Positions 1 through 7,625 of a stretch of 64,000 nt of DNA are shown here, in pieces. Below the pieces are notes generated by a model that was not told the origin of the DNA, did not search any database, and saw nothing but the letters and a program-made list of their open reading frames with translations. The stretch spans positions 36,752 to 100,751 of the forward strand of contig CAZVCC010000006.1 of NCBI GenBank assembly GCA_964626015.1, in the 5' to 3' direction. Source of the DNA: CAIKZJ01 sp964626015. Its GTDB lineage: Bacteria; Bacteroidota; Ignavibacteria; Tepidaquicellales; Tepidaquicellaceae. Position 1 is the first letter of the stretch; every line of letters starts with the position of its first letter. The translations under genes and the position numbers were made by a program.

Positions 1-478
1 GATGGTCTATTAGATACTTGACAGCAGTCATAATTTCTGTTATCCCGGCTTTATCGTCAGCTCCAAGCAGCGTAGTACCGTCTGTCGTGATAATAGTATC
101 GCCTTTATATTCTTTTAAATCAGGGAATAGTTCTGGAGAAAGAACAAGCTTCAATTCCTTGTTGATAGTAATATCACCCCCGTCGTAATTTTCCCATACA
201 AGCGGATTGACGTTTGCTCCCGACATATCGGGACTCGTATCCACGTGTGCAACGAACCCGACTACAGGAACTTTCTTCTTCACATTTGAAGGAAGAGTTG
301 CCATAACGTAACCGTGTTCGTCAATCTCCGACTTAAGCCCGAATTCCTGAAGCTCTTTATTCAGTAAGTTCAATAAATCAAATTGCTTTTTTGTACTCGG
401 GAAGGTTTCAGAACTCTCATCAGACTGAGTATCGATTTTAATGTACCTGAAAAACCTTTCCTTAATTTCCTGCTTCAT
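1..478 (-). CDS. pepT: Peptidase T (tripeptide aminopeptidase), N-terminal part, cut by window edge
   Basis: PepT is a cytoplasmic zinc exopeptidase (M20 family) that removes the N-terminal residue from tripeptides. The visible 159 residues start at the ATG at 478 (MKQEIKERFFRYIKIDTQS) and run off the window at base 1, so only the N-terminal part of the family's roughly 400 residues is present. Family signatures are clear: the metal-binding HVDTSPDMSGANVNP segment, VWENYDGGDI, and the TTDGTTLLGADDKAGITEIM block with its bridging Asp. The start lies 3 bases after the stop of the upstream GxxExxY gene, so translation is probably coupled. With the OPT oligopeptide transporter further upstream on the same strand this suggests a peptide uptake and breakdown operon. 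The family assignment is secure; the missing C-terminus cannot be judged here. Confidence 0.95.
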   Translation of the reverse strand, partial: MKQEIKERFFRYIKIDTQSDESSETFPSTKKQFDLLNLLNKELQEFGLKSEIDEHGYVMATLPSNVKKKVPVVGFVAHVDTSPDMSGANVNPLVWENYDGGDITINKELKLVLSPELFPDLKEYKGDTIITTDGTTLLGADDKAGITEIMTAVKYLIDH

Positions 479-481
479 TAT

Positions 482-883
482 TTATAGCTCCTTTTTTAAT
501 ACTTTTCTTCCGTTTTGAAAAATCTTTCTTTTTACTTCCGGTCTTTTACCGAAGTTTAAAAGTAAACCGATTTCATAATTAGTAGCTTTTAACTGATTAA
601 CGAGTGAAAATTCGTTTGCTGCATTAACTCTCTCAGCCGTTTCAACACGCACCAGAACTTTGTCTTCATTTACGAAATCAAATTTGTACTGTCCAACTTT
701 ATTGTTTTTGTAGAATACGTCCTTAAGAACCTCACGTTCAAAAACAAGTCCATGGTTCCTCATCTCGACGGACAGTGCTTCGAGATAAACATCCTTTGAG
801 TAACCATTACCAAGCAAATTATAAACTTCAAGAAAAGACTTGATAATCTTTTCCGTTAAATCTTTGTACAACAATTCTGCCAT
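482..883 (-). CDS. GxxExxY family protein (PD-(D/E)xK-like) with altered signature residues
   Basis: This 133-residue protein matches the GxxExxY family, small proteins with a PD-(D/E)xK nuclease-like fold and no settled function. The layout is typical: an N-terminal helix (LTEKIIKSFLEVYNLLG), the signature region GYSKDVYLEAL at residues 27-37, the YKFDFVNEDKV strand containing D69, and the closing LKATNYEIGLLLNFG segment. Two usually conserved positions differ. The Glu of GxxExxY is Lys30, and the usual ExK pair on the strand after D69 reads R79-V-E81. A nuclease activity is therefore doubtful in this copy. It sits 30 bases after the OPT transporter and 3 bases before pepT, all on the minus strand, so it is probably co-transcribed with them. 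The family call is good and the function unknown. Confidence 0.85.
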   Translation of the reverse strand: MAELLYKDLTEKIIKSFLEVYNLLGNGYSKDVYLEALSVEMRNHGLVFEREVLKDVFYKNNKVGQYKFDFVNEDKVLVRVETAERVNAANEFSLVNQLKATNYEIGLLLNFGKRPEVKRKIFQNGRKVLKKEL

Positions 884-913
884 GACGATTGTATTAAGAT
901 TAATAAAAGATTT

Positions 914-2899
914 TTAATCTGCGTCCGGCTTCCCCCTTAAAGAATCCCAAATAAAATATATACAAAGTATTGCAAGCATTGCAAGTGCGATTACTTCAGC
1001 TGAATGAGATTCAAACCATGCCTCATTCACGTAGTTAATACCGCTGAACTTTAGTACTGCACTTATTACGCCCATTAATGCACCGCCTGCTATAAAGCCC
1101 GATGCTATCAGCGTTCCTCTTTCGCGTCTTGCATTGTTTAACTTCTCGTCTTTGCTTCTCTTTGAAACAAAGTTTGCTATAATACCGCCGAGCAATATCG
1201 GTGTATTAAGTTCAAGAGGTATAAACATCCCGAGTGCAAATGCGAGTGCGGGAACTCCGATCATTGTAAGAATCAATGACATGAAAGCACCTGCCGCGTA
1301 TAGCATCCACGGTGCCGGCTTTCCTGACATCATTGGTTCTATTACAGCTGCCATTGCATTAGCCTGAGGAGCTACAAGTGCATTATCTCCTTTAAACCCG
1401 TACGTCTGGTTTAAAATGATTATAACACCCCCCACTGTAGCTGCTGATAGTACTGTACCGAGAAACTTCCATGATTCCTGCTTGTATGGAGAAGAACCGA
1501 GCCAGTAACCAATTTTTAAATCTGTTATAAATCCGCCTGCCATTGAAAGAGCAGTACAGACAACACCCCCTATTATCATAGAGGCTACAATTCCTACATT
1601 ACCCGTTAAACCGACTGAGACCATTATTACTGATGAAATAATCAGCGTCATTAGAGTCATGCCCGAAACAGGATTCGTACCAACGATTGCTATTGCATTG
1701 GCAGCAACCGTTGTAAAAAGGAATGCTATAACCATTACAATCGCAAGTCCGAGAAATGCGTATCCTACATTGTCAACAACTCCAAACATAAAGAATACAA
1801 AGACTATGACCGCAACAAGTAGAATACCAGCTACTATAATTCCCATTGGAAGGTCTTTCTGTGTCCTCAATATCTCATGCTTTCCTTCATGCTTCCCAAA
1901 AATTTCTTTTACTGCAAGACCGAATGCAGATTTGATTATCTTTGACGACCTGATTATTCCAATTACTCCAGCCATTGCAATTCCGCCTATACCTATAGGC
2001 CTTACGTACGCTCTGAAAATCTCTTCCGCAGACATAGCACCTACAAGCTTTGTAATGTTAGCGCCAAGCGGAACAGTTATTCCGGGAGCGAAATAATTGA
2101 TTATTGGAATTATCATGTACCACCCGATAAATGAACCCGCACAAATAATCGCAGCATATTTTAAACCGACTATATACCCGAGTCCGAGTACAGCCGAACC
2201 GACATTAATCTTAAAAATCAGTTTTGATTTTTCTGCTAATTCGCTTCCGAATGCAAATACTCTTGTCGTGAAAACTTCGCTCCACCAGCCGAATGTAGCT
2301 ATTATAAAATCGTATATACCGCCTATCAAACCGCTTACAAGCAGTAGTTTCGCCTGACTTCCGCCTTTTTCTCCCGATACGAGTACTTCTGTCGTTGCAG
2401 TAGCTTCAGGAAACGGATACTTCCCGTGCATATCCGCAACAAAATATTTTCTGAATGGAATCAGAAAAAGAATTCCGAGAAATCCACCGAGAAGTGATGA
2501 TAAAAATACCTGATAGAACTGAACTTCAAGACCAAGAATATACAGTGCGGGTATCGTAAATATTGCACCCGCTACAATTACACCTGAACTTGCTCCGATT
2601 GACTGTATGATAACATTTTCTCCAAGAGCGTTTTTCCTCTTGGTTATGAATGCTAACCCAACAGCAATTATAGCAATTGGTATAGCAGCTTCAAAGACCT
2701 GACCAATTTTTAATCCAAGATATGCAGCTGCTGCTGAGAATATGATCGCCATAAGCAATCCCCAGAAAACGGACCAAATGTTTACTTCGGGTACTATGCT
2801 TTTCGGCGACATTAAAGGTACATAAAGCTCTCCCTCTTTCAACTCCCTGTAAGCATTTTCCGGTAAACCTTTTACTCCGGTAGAGATATGTTCTGACAT
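914..2899 (-). CDS. OPT family oligopeptide transporter
   Basis: A 661-residue polytopic inner-membrane protein of the OPT family, which imports oligopeptides or metal chelates by proton symport. It begins with the family's N-terminal stretch (LPENAYRELKEGELYVPLMSP), followed by about 14 to 16 hydrophobic segments. A characteristic region follows the fifth or so membrane segment: GKYPFPEATATTEVLVSGEKGG, which is seen in bacterial OPT proteins. The C-terminal part has MAAVIEPMMSGKPAPWMLYAAGA and GFIAGGALMGV, also typical. Length is normal for the family. It is the first gene of a likely minus-strand operon with the GxxExxY gene and pepT, which favours peptide import as its role. It is divergent from the M2-type peptidase gene. 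Substrate specificity cannot be read from sequence. Confidence 0.92.
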   Translation of the reverse strand: MSEHISTGVKGLPENAYRELKEGELYVPLMSPKSIVPEVNIWSVFWGLLMAIIFSAAAAYLGLKIGQVFEAAIPIAIIAVGLAFITKRKNALGENVIIQSIGASSGVIVAGAIFTIPALYILGLEVQFYQVFLSSLLGGFLGILFLIPFRKYFVADMHGKYPFPEATATTEVLVSGEKGGSQAKLLLVSGLIGGIYDFIIATFGWWSEVFTTRVFAFGSELAEKSKLIFKINVGSAVLGLGYIVGLKYAAIICAGSFIGWYMIIPIINYFAPGITVPLGANITKLVGAMSAEEIFRAYVRPIGIGGIAMAGVIGIIRSSKIIKSAFGLAVKEIFGKHEGKHEILRTQKDLPMGIIVAGILLVAVIVFVFFMFGVVDNVGYAFLGLAIVMVIAFLFTTVAANAIAIVGTNPVSGMTLMTLIISSVIMVSVGLTGNVGIVASMIIGGVVCTALSMAGGFITDLKIGYWLGSSPYKQESWKFLGTVLSAATVGGVIIILNQTYGFKGDNALVAPQANAMAAVIEPMMSGKPAPWMLYAAGAFMSLILTMIGVPALAFALGMFIPLELNTPILLGGIIANFVSKRSKDEKLNNARRERGTLIASGFIAGGALMGVISAVLKFSGINYVNEAWFESHSAEVIALAMLAILCIYFIWDSLRGKPDAD

Positions 2900-3136
2900 A
2901 AGCAGATTATTTAAATTAAGAAAAAATGACTTAGTATATTACAATTTAACATCAAAATACATAAAATAAAAGATTCATTTTAATATATTTTTAACATCGG
3001 ATTTCCCCTATAATCGGTCCCGTTAATTCTCTTTTGCCCGCGGCTGTTCTTAACTTTATTCGGCTTATTGCGTATTATATGTATATCAAAAAGACTATTT
3101 TTATATAACAATTTTTACACATTAAATTATTTTCTT

Positions 3137-4849
3137 ATGAAAAAATTAAACCTATTTTTATTGGTGATTCTTATTTCTGCAGTATTTTTTGGGTGCGAGC
3201 AGAAGAAGACACAGGAAACTCTTAAATCAGACCCCGAAATGGTTAAACAATTCGATGATTTTTTAAAAAAGTTCGAAGCTAAATATGTTCCTCTTTACAA
3301 AGAAAATAACCTTGCTTACTGGAATGCATCCATTTCAGGCAAAGAGGAAGATTTTAACAAGGTTGCCGAATTCCAGAACAAACTTACGGCAATATTTTCT
3401 AACAAAGATGATTTTAACACACTGAAAAAAATTCATAGTTCAAAAGGCATTACAGACTCGTTAAAAAAACGGGAACTGGATGTTCTTTATCTTGCATTTC
3501 TCGGTAATCAGGCTGATACCGCAAAACTGAATGCTATTAACAACGCACAAAGTCAGGTTGAGGTTAAATACGGTAACTTCAGAGCCGATATGAACGGTAA
3601 AAAACTTTCCGATAACGAGATTGAAGAAATACTTGTAACCTCAAAAGATTCCAAAGAACTCGAAGCAGCATGGGTTGCTCATAAAAAGATTGGTCCTGTC
3701 GTTGCTGAAGATGTTAAGAAACTCGTTAAAATGAGAAATGAAGTTGCAAAAGACCTCGGATACCTGAACTATCATGAAATGAGGCTAAAGCTTTCTGAAC
3801 AGGACCCTGCGGAAATTCTTAAACTCTTTGATGAGCTCGACGTACTTACTAAAGATGCTTTTAAGAAACAAAAAGATGAAATAGATACCTATTTTGCAGA
3901 AAGGTATAAAATAAAGAAAGAAGACTTGATGCCGTGGCACTACCAGAACAGATTTTTCCAGGAAGCCCCGAAGATTTACAAAGTTGACCTCGATACTTAT
4001 TACAAAGATAAAAACCTCGAACAGCTTACATCTGATTACTACAAAGGACTCGGAATTCCTATTGACGATGTTATTAAAAATTCCGACCTTTATGAAAAAC
4101 CGGGGAAAAACCAGCACGCTTACTGTACGGATATTGACAACATGGGCGATGTGAGAGTGCTCTGTAACATTAAACCTACTGAAAAATGGATGAACACAAT
4201 GCTCCATGAATACGGTCATGCAGCTTATGATAAGTATATCGACAATAAAAATCTGCCATTTGTTCTTAGAGATGCAGCTCATACATTCACGACAGAAGCC
4301 ATCGCAATGATTTTCGGAAGGTTCTCTTCAAACGGTACCTGGATGAAAGACATGAAACTTGTAACGGAAGAAGAAGCTCAGAAGATTTCCGACGATGCTT
4401 TTAAATCATTAAGACTTCAGCAGCTCGTATTTTCGCGCTGGTCGCAGGTTATGTACAGGTTTGAAAAATCAATGTATGAAAATCCTGATCAGGACCTGAA
4501 CAAACTCTGGTGGGACCTCGTTGAAAAATATCAGCTGTTAAAAAGACCAGAAGGCAGAAATGAACCCGATTGGGCTTCTAAGATTCATATAGCCGCTTTC
4601 CCGTGTTATTACCACAACTATCATCTCGGCGAGCTTCTTGCCTCACAGCTTTATTACTACATCGGAAAGAATATTCTAAAAGTAGATGATTTCAGAAACC
4701 AGAGCTTTGTAAACAAGCCCGAAGTAGGAAAATATCTGCAGGAAAAAGTCTTCATGCCGGGTGCAAGGTATTACTGGAATGATATGATTGAAAAGGCTAC
4801 CGGTGAAAAACTTACTGCAAAATATTACGCTCAGCAATTCGTAAACTAA
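3137..4849 (+). CDS. M2-family peptidyl-dipeptidase-like zinc metalloprotease, lipoprotein
   Basis: This protein resembles M2 (angiotensin-converting-enzyme-like) zinc peptidases, which remove C-terminal dipeptides. The start chosen is the ATG at 3137: it gives a lipoprotein signal (MKKLNLFLLVILISAVFFGC) with a lipobox before Cys, whereas the longer frame from 3068 adds an unlikely N-terminus. The predicted product is 570 residues and anchored by lipid, probably facing the periplasm or cell surface. The HEYGH zinc motif is at residues 357-361 and a third ligand Glu is in TTEAIAMIFGR about 25 residues later. The C-terminal helices (NKLWWDLVEKYQ, FPCYYHNYHLGELLASQL) also fit M2. M3 oligopeptidases share the HExxH-type site and are the alternative. 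It is divergent from the peptide transporter operon and is followed by a strong terminator. Confidence 0.85.
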   Translation: MKKLNLFLLVILISAVFFGCEQKKTQETLKSDPEMVKQFDDFLKKFEAKYVPLYKENNLAYWNASISGKEEDFNKVAEFQNKLTAIFSNKDDFNTLKKIHSSKGITDSLKKRELDVLYLAFLGNQADTAKLNAINNAQSQVEVKYGNFRADMNGKKLSDNEIEEILVTSKDSKELEAAWVAHKKIGPVVAEDVKKLVKMRNEVAKDLGYLNYHEMRLKLSEQDPAEILKLFDELDVLTKDAFKKQKDEIDTYFAERYKIKKEDLMPWHYQNRFFQEAPKIYKVDLDTYYKDKNLEQLTSDYYKGLGIPIDDVIKNSDLYEKPGKNQHAYCTDIDNMGDVRVLCNIKPTEKWMNTMLHEYGHAAYDKYIDNKNLPFVLRDAAHTFTTEAIAMIFGRFSSNGTWMKDMKLVTEEEAQKISDDAFKSLRLQQLVFSRWSQVMYRFEKSMYENPDQDLNKLWWDLVEKYQLLKRPEGRNEPDWASKIHIAAFPCYYHNYHLGELLASQLYYYIGKNILKVDDFRNQSFVNKPEVGKYLQEKVFMPGARYYWNDMIEKATGEKLTAKYYAQQFVN

Positions 4850-4862
4850 TGAATTTACAACT

Positions 4863-4893
4863 CCTTCCCGCTTAATGCGGGAAGGGGTTTTTT
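4863..4893 (+). terminator. Rho-independent terminator after the M2 peptidase gene
   Basis: A perfect 9-bp GC-rich stem (ccttcccgc / gcgggaagg) with a 5-base loop is followed by GG and six T residues. It lies 14 bases after the stop codon. Confidence 0.93.
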
Positions 4894-5052
4894 ATGATTT
4901 CGATTTATTTCAATCGCAATCACCTTTCTGAATACAAAATAGCTATGACGCTAAAATTAAAATAACATGTTTAAGGAAACAAAATTCTTTACTGTTAGTA
5001 TATAATTTAAAGTTAAACCTATAATGCAATAGCTTGTCTAACTAATAAAGTA

Positions 5053-5058
5053 AAGGAG
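5053..5058 (+). promoter_or_regulatory. Strong Shine-Dalgarno site for the YXWXW-repeat gene
   Basis: AAGGAG ends 6 bases before the ATG at 5065 and fixes that start over the internal ATG ten codons later. Most genes in this window lack such a site, so this gene may be well translated. Confidence 0.75.
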
Positions 5059-5064
5059 CACAAA

Positions 5065-6342
5065 ATGGACGATATAAGACTAAAAATATTGATGAAATCA
5101 GGGCTGGCAGCGTTGATTTTATTAATATCAGCATACCTGTTTACGAGTCCTGCTTATTCACAGATTGAACCTGGAAAAGTAACGACCGTTATCGATACGG
5201 TTGACGACGAAGAGGATTTGTTCGATGAAAATACTAACTATAAAGAAATGTATAAAGATTTGAACAAAGACGGCGAATGGGTTACCATTACTGATACTTC
5301 CCTGAATGACCCGGATGACCCAAAAGAAAGTAACGTGACTAACATAAGAATTATTAACGTCTGGAAACCTAACGGAATGAGTCCCGATTGGACACCATAC
5401 AGCTACGGCAGATGGGTTTATACTTACACCGGCTGGATGTGGATTACCGATTATTTATGGGGCTGGGCTACATATCACTACGGCAGATGGGTCTATGATT
5501 ATTATTATGGCTGGGTCTGGCTGCCCGGCAGGTACTGGGCTCCAAGTTGGGTGCAATGGTGCTATAATTCGAATTACATTGGCTGGTATCCTATTTATCC
5601 AAGAAGACATCGTCATCACCACCACCATAGATACTATGCTCACGGTAACCCGCATCACTGGGTTATAGTTAAAAGAAAAGACTTTACGACAAGGATTAAC
5701 AAGGATGTAACCGTTGATTCAAAAGAAAATTCAAAGATACTCGAAGGTTCTAAAAAGATTGCTGTCGTTAAATATGACGGTACTAATATAATCAACGTCG
5801 GACCAAAAGTGGAAGTCATCGAAAAGAATACAGGTCAGAAAATCGACCCGAAAAAAGTATCCGTATCCGATAAAAAGGATATTACAAAAGTCGATGAAAC
5901 AACCGTAAGTATATACAGAAACGATATTGAAAAAAAGACCGTTTATACAGGCTCTAAAGAAACATCAAACAATAACGGACAGAAGACTAAAGATGTTAAA
6001 GTTAACGAAACAAGCAAGAGCCCTGATGTGAAGAAAGAAACAAGCAAGAACCCTGATGTGAAGAAAGAAACAAGCAGAGAAACCGCTCCAAAAAGCAAAG
6101 ATGAAAATACTAACAGGAACAAACAGCCAAAATATGAAGGGTCAAAAGAAAAAGCACCTGAGCAAAAAGTAAGAACAGAAACAAAACCTCCTAAATATGA
6201 GGGCAGCAGGCAAAATAATAGAGAAAGCAGTCCTAACAGGGAGAACGGCTCAAGGAACAGAGAAAGCAACAACAGCGGCAGAAGCAACGAAGGTTCACGC
6301 GATAAAGGGAATAACAATTCCAAAACATCAAGCAGAAAGTAA
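5065..6342 (+). CDS. Secreted YXWXW-repeat (DUF6600-like) protein with His-rich segment and charged tail
   Basis: A 425-residue exported protein. The N-terminus has a signal peptide (hydrophobic run ALILLISAYLF, cleavage near AYSQ). Residues of roughly 105-170 carry aromatic repeats of the type YGRWVYTYTGWMW and YGRWVYDYYYGWVWLPG, seen in DUF6600/YXWGXW-repeat proteins of unknown function in Gram-negatives. Directly after comes a basic, His-rich run (RRHRHHHHHRYYAHG) that could bind metal or nucleic acid; this is inference. A mid region of about 120 residues is ordinary. The last 120 residues are low-complexity, rich in K, E, N, S and R, with 10-residue repeats of ETSKSPDVKK type. There is a strong ribosome-binding site and a terminator on each side, so it is probably a single-gene unit. 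Its function is unknown. Confidence 0.85.
   Translation: MDDIRLKILMKSGLAALILLISAYLFTSPAYSQIEPGKVTTVIDTVDDEEDLFDENTNYKEMYKDLNKDGEWVTITDTSLNDPDDPKESNVTNIRIINVWKPNGMSPDWTPYSYGRWVYTYTGWMWITDYLWGWATYHYGRWVYDYYYGWVWLPGRYWAPSWVQWCYNSNYIGWYPIYPRRHRHHHHHRYYAHGNPHHWVIVKRKDFTTRINKDVTVDSKENSKILEGSKKIAVVKYDGTNIINVGPKVEVIEKNTGQKIDPKKVSVSDKKDITKVDETTVSIYRNDIEKKTVYTGSKETSNNNGQKTKDVKVNETSKSPDVKKETSKNPDVKKETSRETAPKSKDENTNRNKQPKYEGSKEKAPEQKVRTETKPPKYEGSRQNNRESSPNRENGSRNRESNNSGRSNEGSRDKGNNNSKTSSRK
6007..6066 (+). repeat. Two 30-bp in-frame tandem repeats
   Basis: Units 6007-6036 and 6037-6066 differ by one base and a partial third unit follows at 6067. They encode the 10-residue repeat ETSKSPDVKK / ETSKNPDVKK in the charged tail of the YXWXW protein. 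Such repeats can change copy number without breaking the frame. Confidence 0.9.
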
Positions 6343-6371
6343 GTAATTTATTCATACATCGTCCTTCAAAG

Positions 6372-6395
6372 AACCCGGTGCAAACCGGGTTTTTT
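6372..6395 (+). terminator. Rho-independent terminator
   Basis: An 8-bp stem (aacccggt / accgggtt) with a GCAA loop is followed by a T-rich run. It lies about 30 bases after the YXWXW gene. Confidence 0.9.
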
Positions 6396-6506
6396 GTTTT
6401 GCTGTTTTGCCATCTGGATTTTTATTTTCAAAAATTTTCATTTCGGATAAATACTTTACTTTAATTTAATCTGTAAATACTTTAACTTGCAGAATATAAT
6501 TATAAA

Positions 6507-7601
6507 ATGTTAGATAAATTTGGACAGGATCTCAAAAAACTAAGAGAATCCAAGAGAATTACTATAGTTGATATATCTGTTAAGACAAAGATACACAAGT
6601 CTATTCTTGAAAAAATGGAAAGCGGTGACTTTTCCTTTTTTTCAGAAATACACGTCCGTGCTTTCCTTAAACAGTATGCTAAAGCTATATCTGTTGACAG
6701 CAACGAACTTCTCTTCAATTACGGTATGGCAAAAAAAGGGAAATTTTCTTCTATGTTAAAAGATGTTGAAGAAAAAGAAGAGGAGACTAAGAAAATTGAA
6801 GAGAATATTACCTACATGGAAGAACCCGAACTGCCGCCCGGAATTCAGACCACGCCTGTCGGGGAAACACCAAAGGAATCAGAGGAAGATATTTTCGGCT
6901 TCCCTTCTAAACCCGAAAAACAGTTAAAAAGCGAACTTCCGAATATCCCCGCTGAAACGCCGGAACAGAAAAATGAAATACCGGAAAGAAAACCGTTTTC
7001 AAAATCAAAGCGTGTTAAGCTTGAACCCGAAGATACTGAGTTTAACGGGACATACACCGAAATAAAAGGATTTAAAATACCAATTCATTTATTGAAAAAT
7101 CTTGGTATCGTTTTAATGATTATAGCTCTGCTTACCGGTATTTATTTGCTTATCGACGTTGTATTTCTGAAAAAACAAAACCAGAATGTTGATATCGTTA
7201 AACAGAATTTCGATGAGGTTGTTCAGGAAAACGAAAAGAAACTTCTTGGAAAGAAAACCGAAGAAGAAATCCGCGATTCTATTAACAAAGCTCAGGACTC
7301 CTTAAGAAAAGCCGCTATTGCAGACTCACTTAAGAATCTCGAGTCTGGCTTACTATCGTTGAAAATTGTCGGTCTCAATAAAGGCAGAATAATTGTCTAT
7401 ACCGATACCCTTTACGAAGGCGGCGGCAAACTCGAAGAATTAACAAAGAACAGCGAGTTTGTGTTTAAGGCAAAAAACAAGTTTTATATAACTTCAAGAA
7501 ATACTGCTAACTTTAACGTTTACCTTAATGACGTAAAACTTAATATTGAGGACGAGTCTGTAAAAAATCTGAAGTTAACGAAAAAAACCATCTCAAATTA
7601 A
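6507..7601 (+). CDS. RodZ-like helix-turn-helix membrane protein (HTH_25 + DUF4115)
   Basis: A 364-residue bitopic membrane protein with the architecture of RodZ, which links the MreB cytoskeleton to the cell-wall elongation machinery. Residues 1-75 are a Cro/C1-type HTH (FGQDLKKLRESKRITIVDISVKT then MESGDFSFF and VRAFLKQYAKAI). A charged, Pro/Glu-rich cytoplasmic linker follows. One membrane helix is near residues 195-220 (LGIVLMIIALLTGIYLLIDVVFL). The C-terminal periplasmic domain has the DUF4115 beta pattern (LSLKIVGLNKGRIIVYTD, FNVYLNDVKLN). It ends 24 bases before ligA, so the two may be co-transcribed. RodZ function is the best guess, but mre genes are not in the window and other membrane HTH proteins share this plan. 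Confidence 0.85.
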   Translation: MLDKFGQDLKKLRESKRITIVDISVKTKIHKSILEKMESGDFSFFSEIHVRAFLKQYAKAISVDSNELLFNYGMAKKGKFSSMLKDVEEKEEETKKIEENITYMEEPELPPGIQTTPVGETPKESEEDIFGFPSKPEKQLKSELPNIPAETPEQKNEIPERKPFSKSKRVKLEPEDTEFNGTYTEIKGFKIPIHLLKNLGIVLMIIALLTGIYLLIDVVFLKKQNQNVDIVKQNFDEVVQENEKKLLGKKTEEEIRDSINKAQDSLRKAAIADSLKNLESGLLSLKIVGLNKGRIIVYTDTLYEGGGKLEELTKNSEFVFKAKNKFYITSRNTANFNVYLNDVKLNIEDESVKNLKLTKKTISN

Positions 7602-7625
7602 TAATATGTAACTCATTACACGATA

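Noticed and set aside
1659..2357. 145- and 86-residue plus-strand frames
   Set aside because: Antisense to the well-supported OPT transporter, with Ile/Pro-rich composition typical of the reverse of membrane-protein codons.
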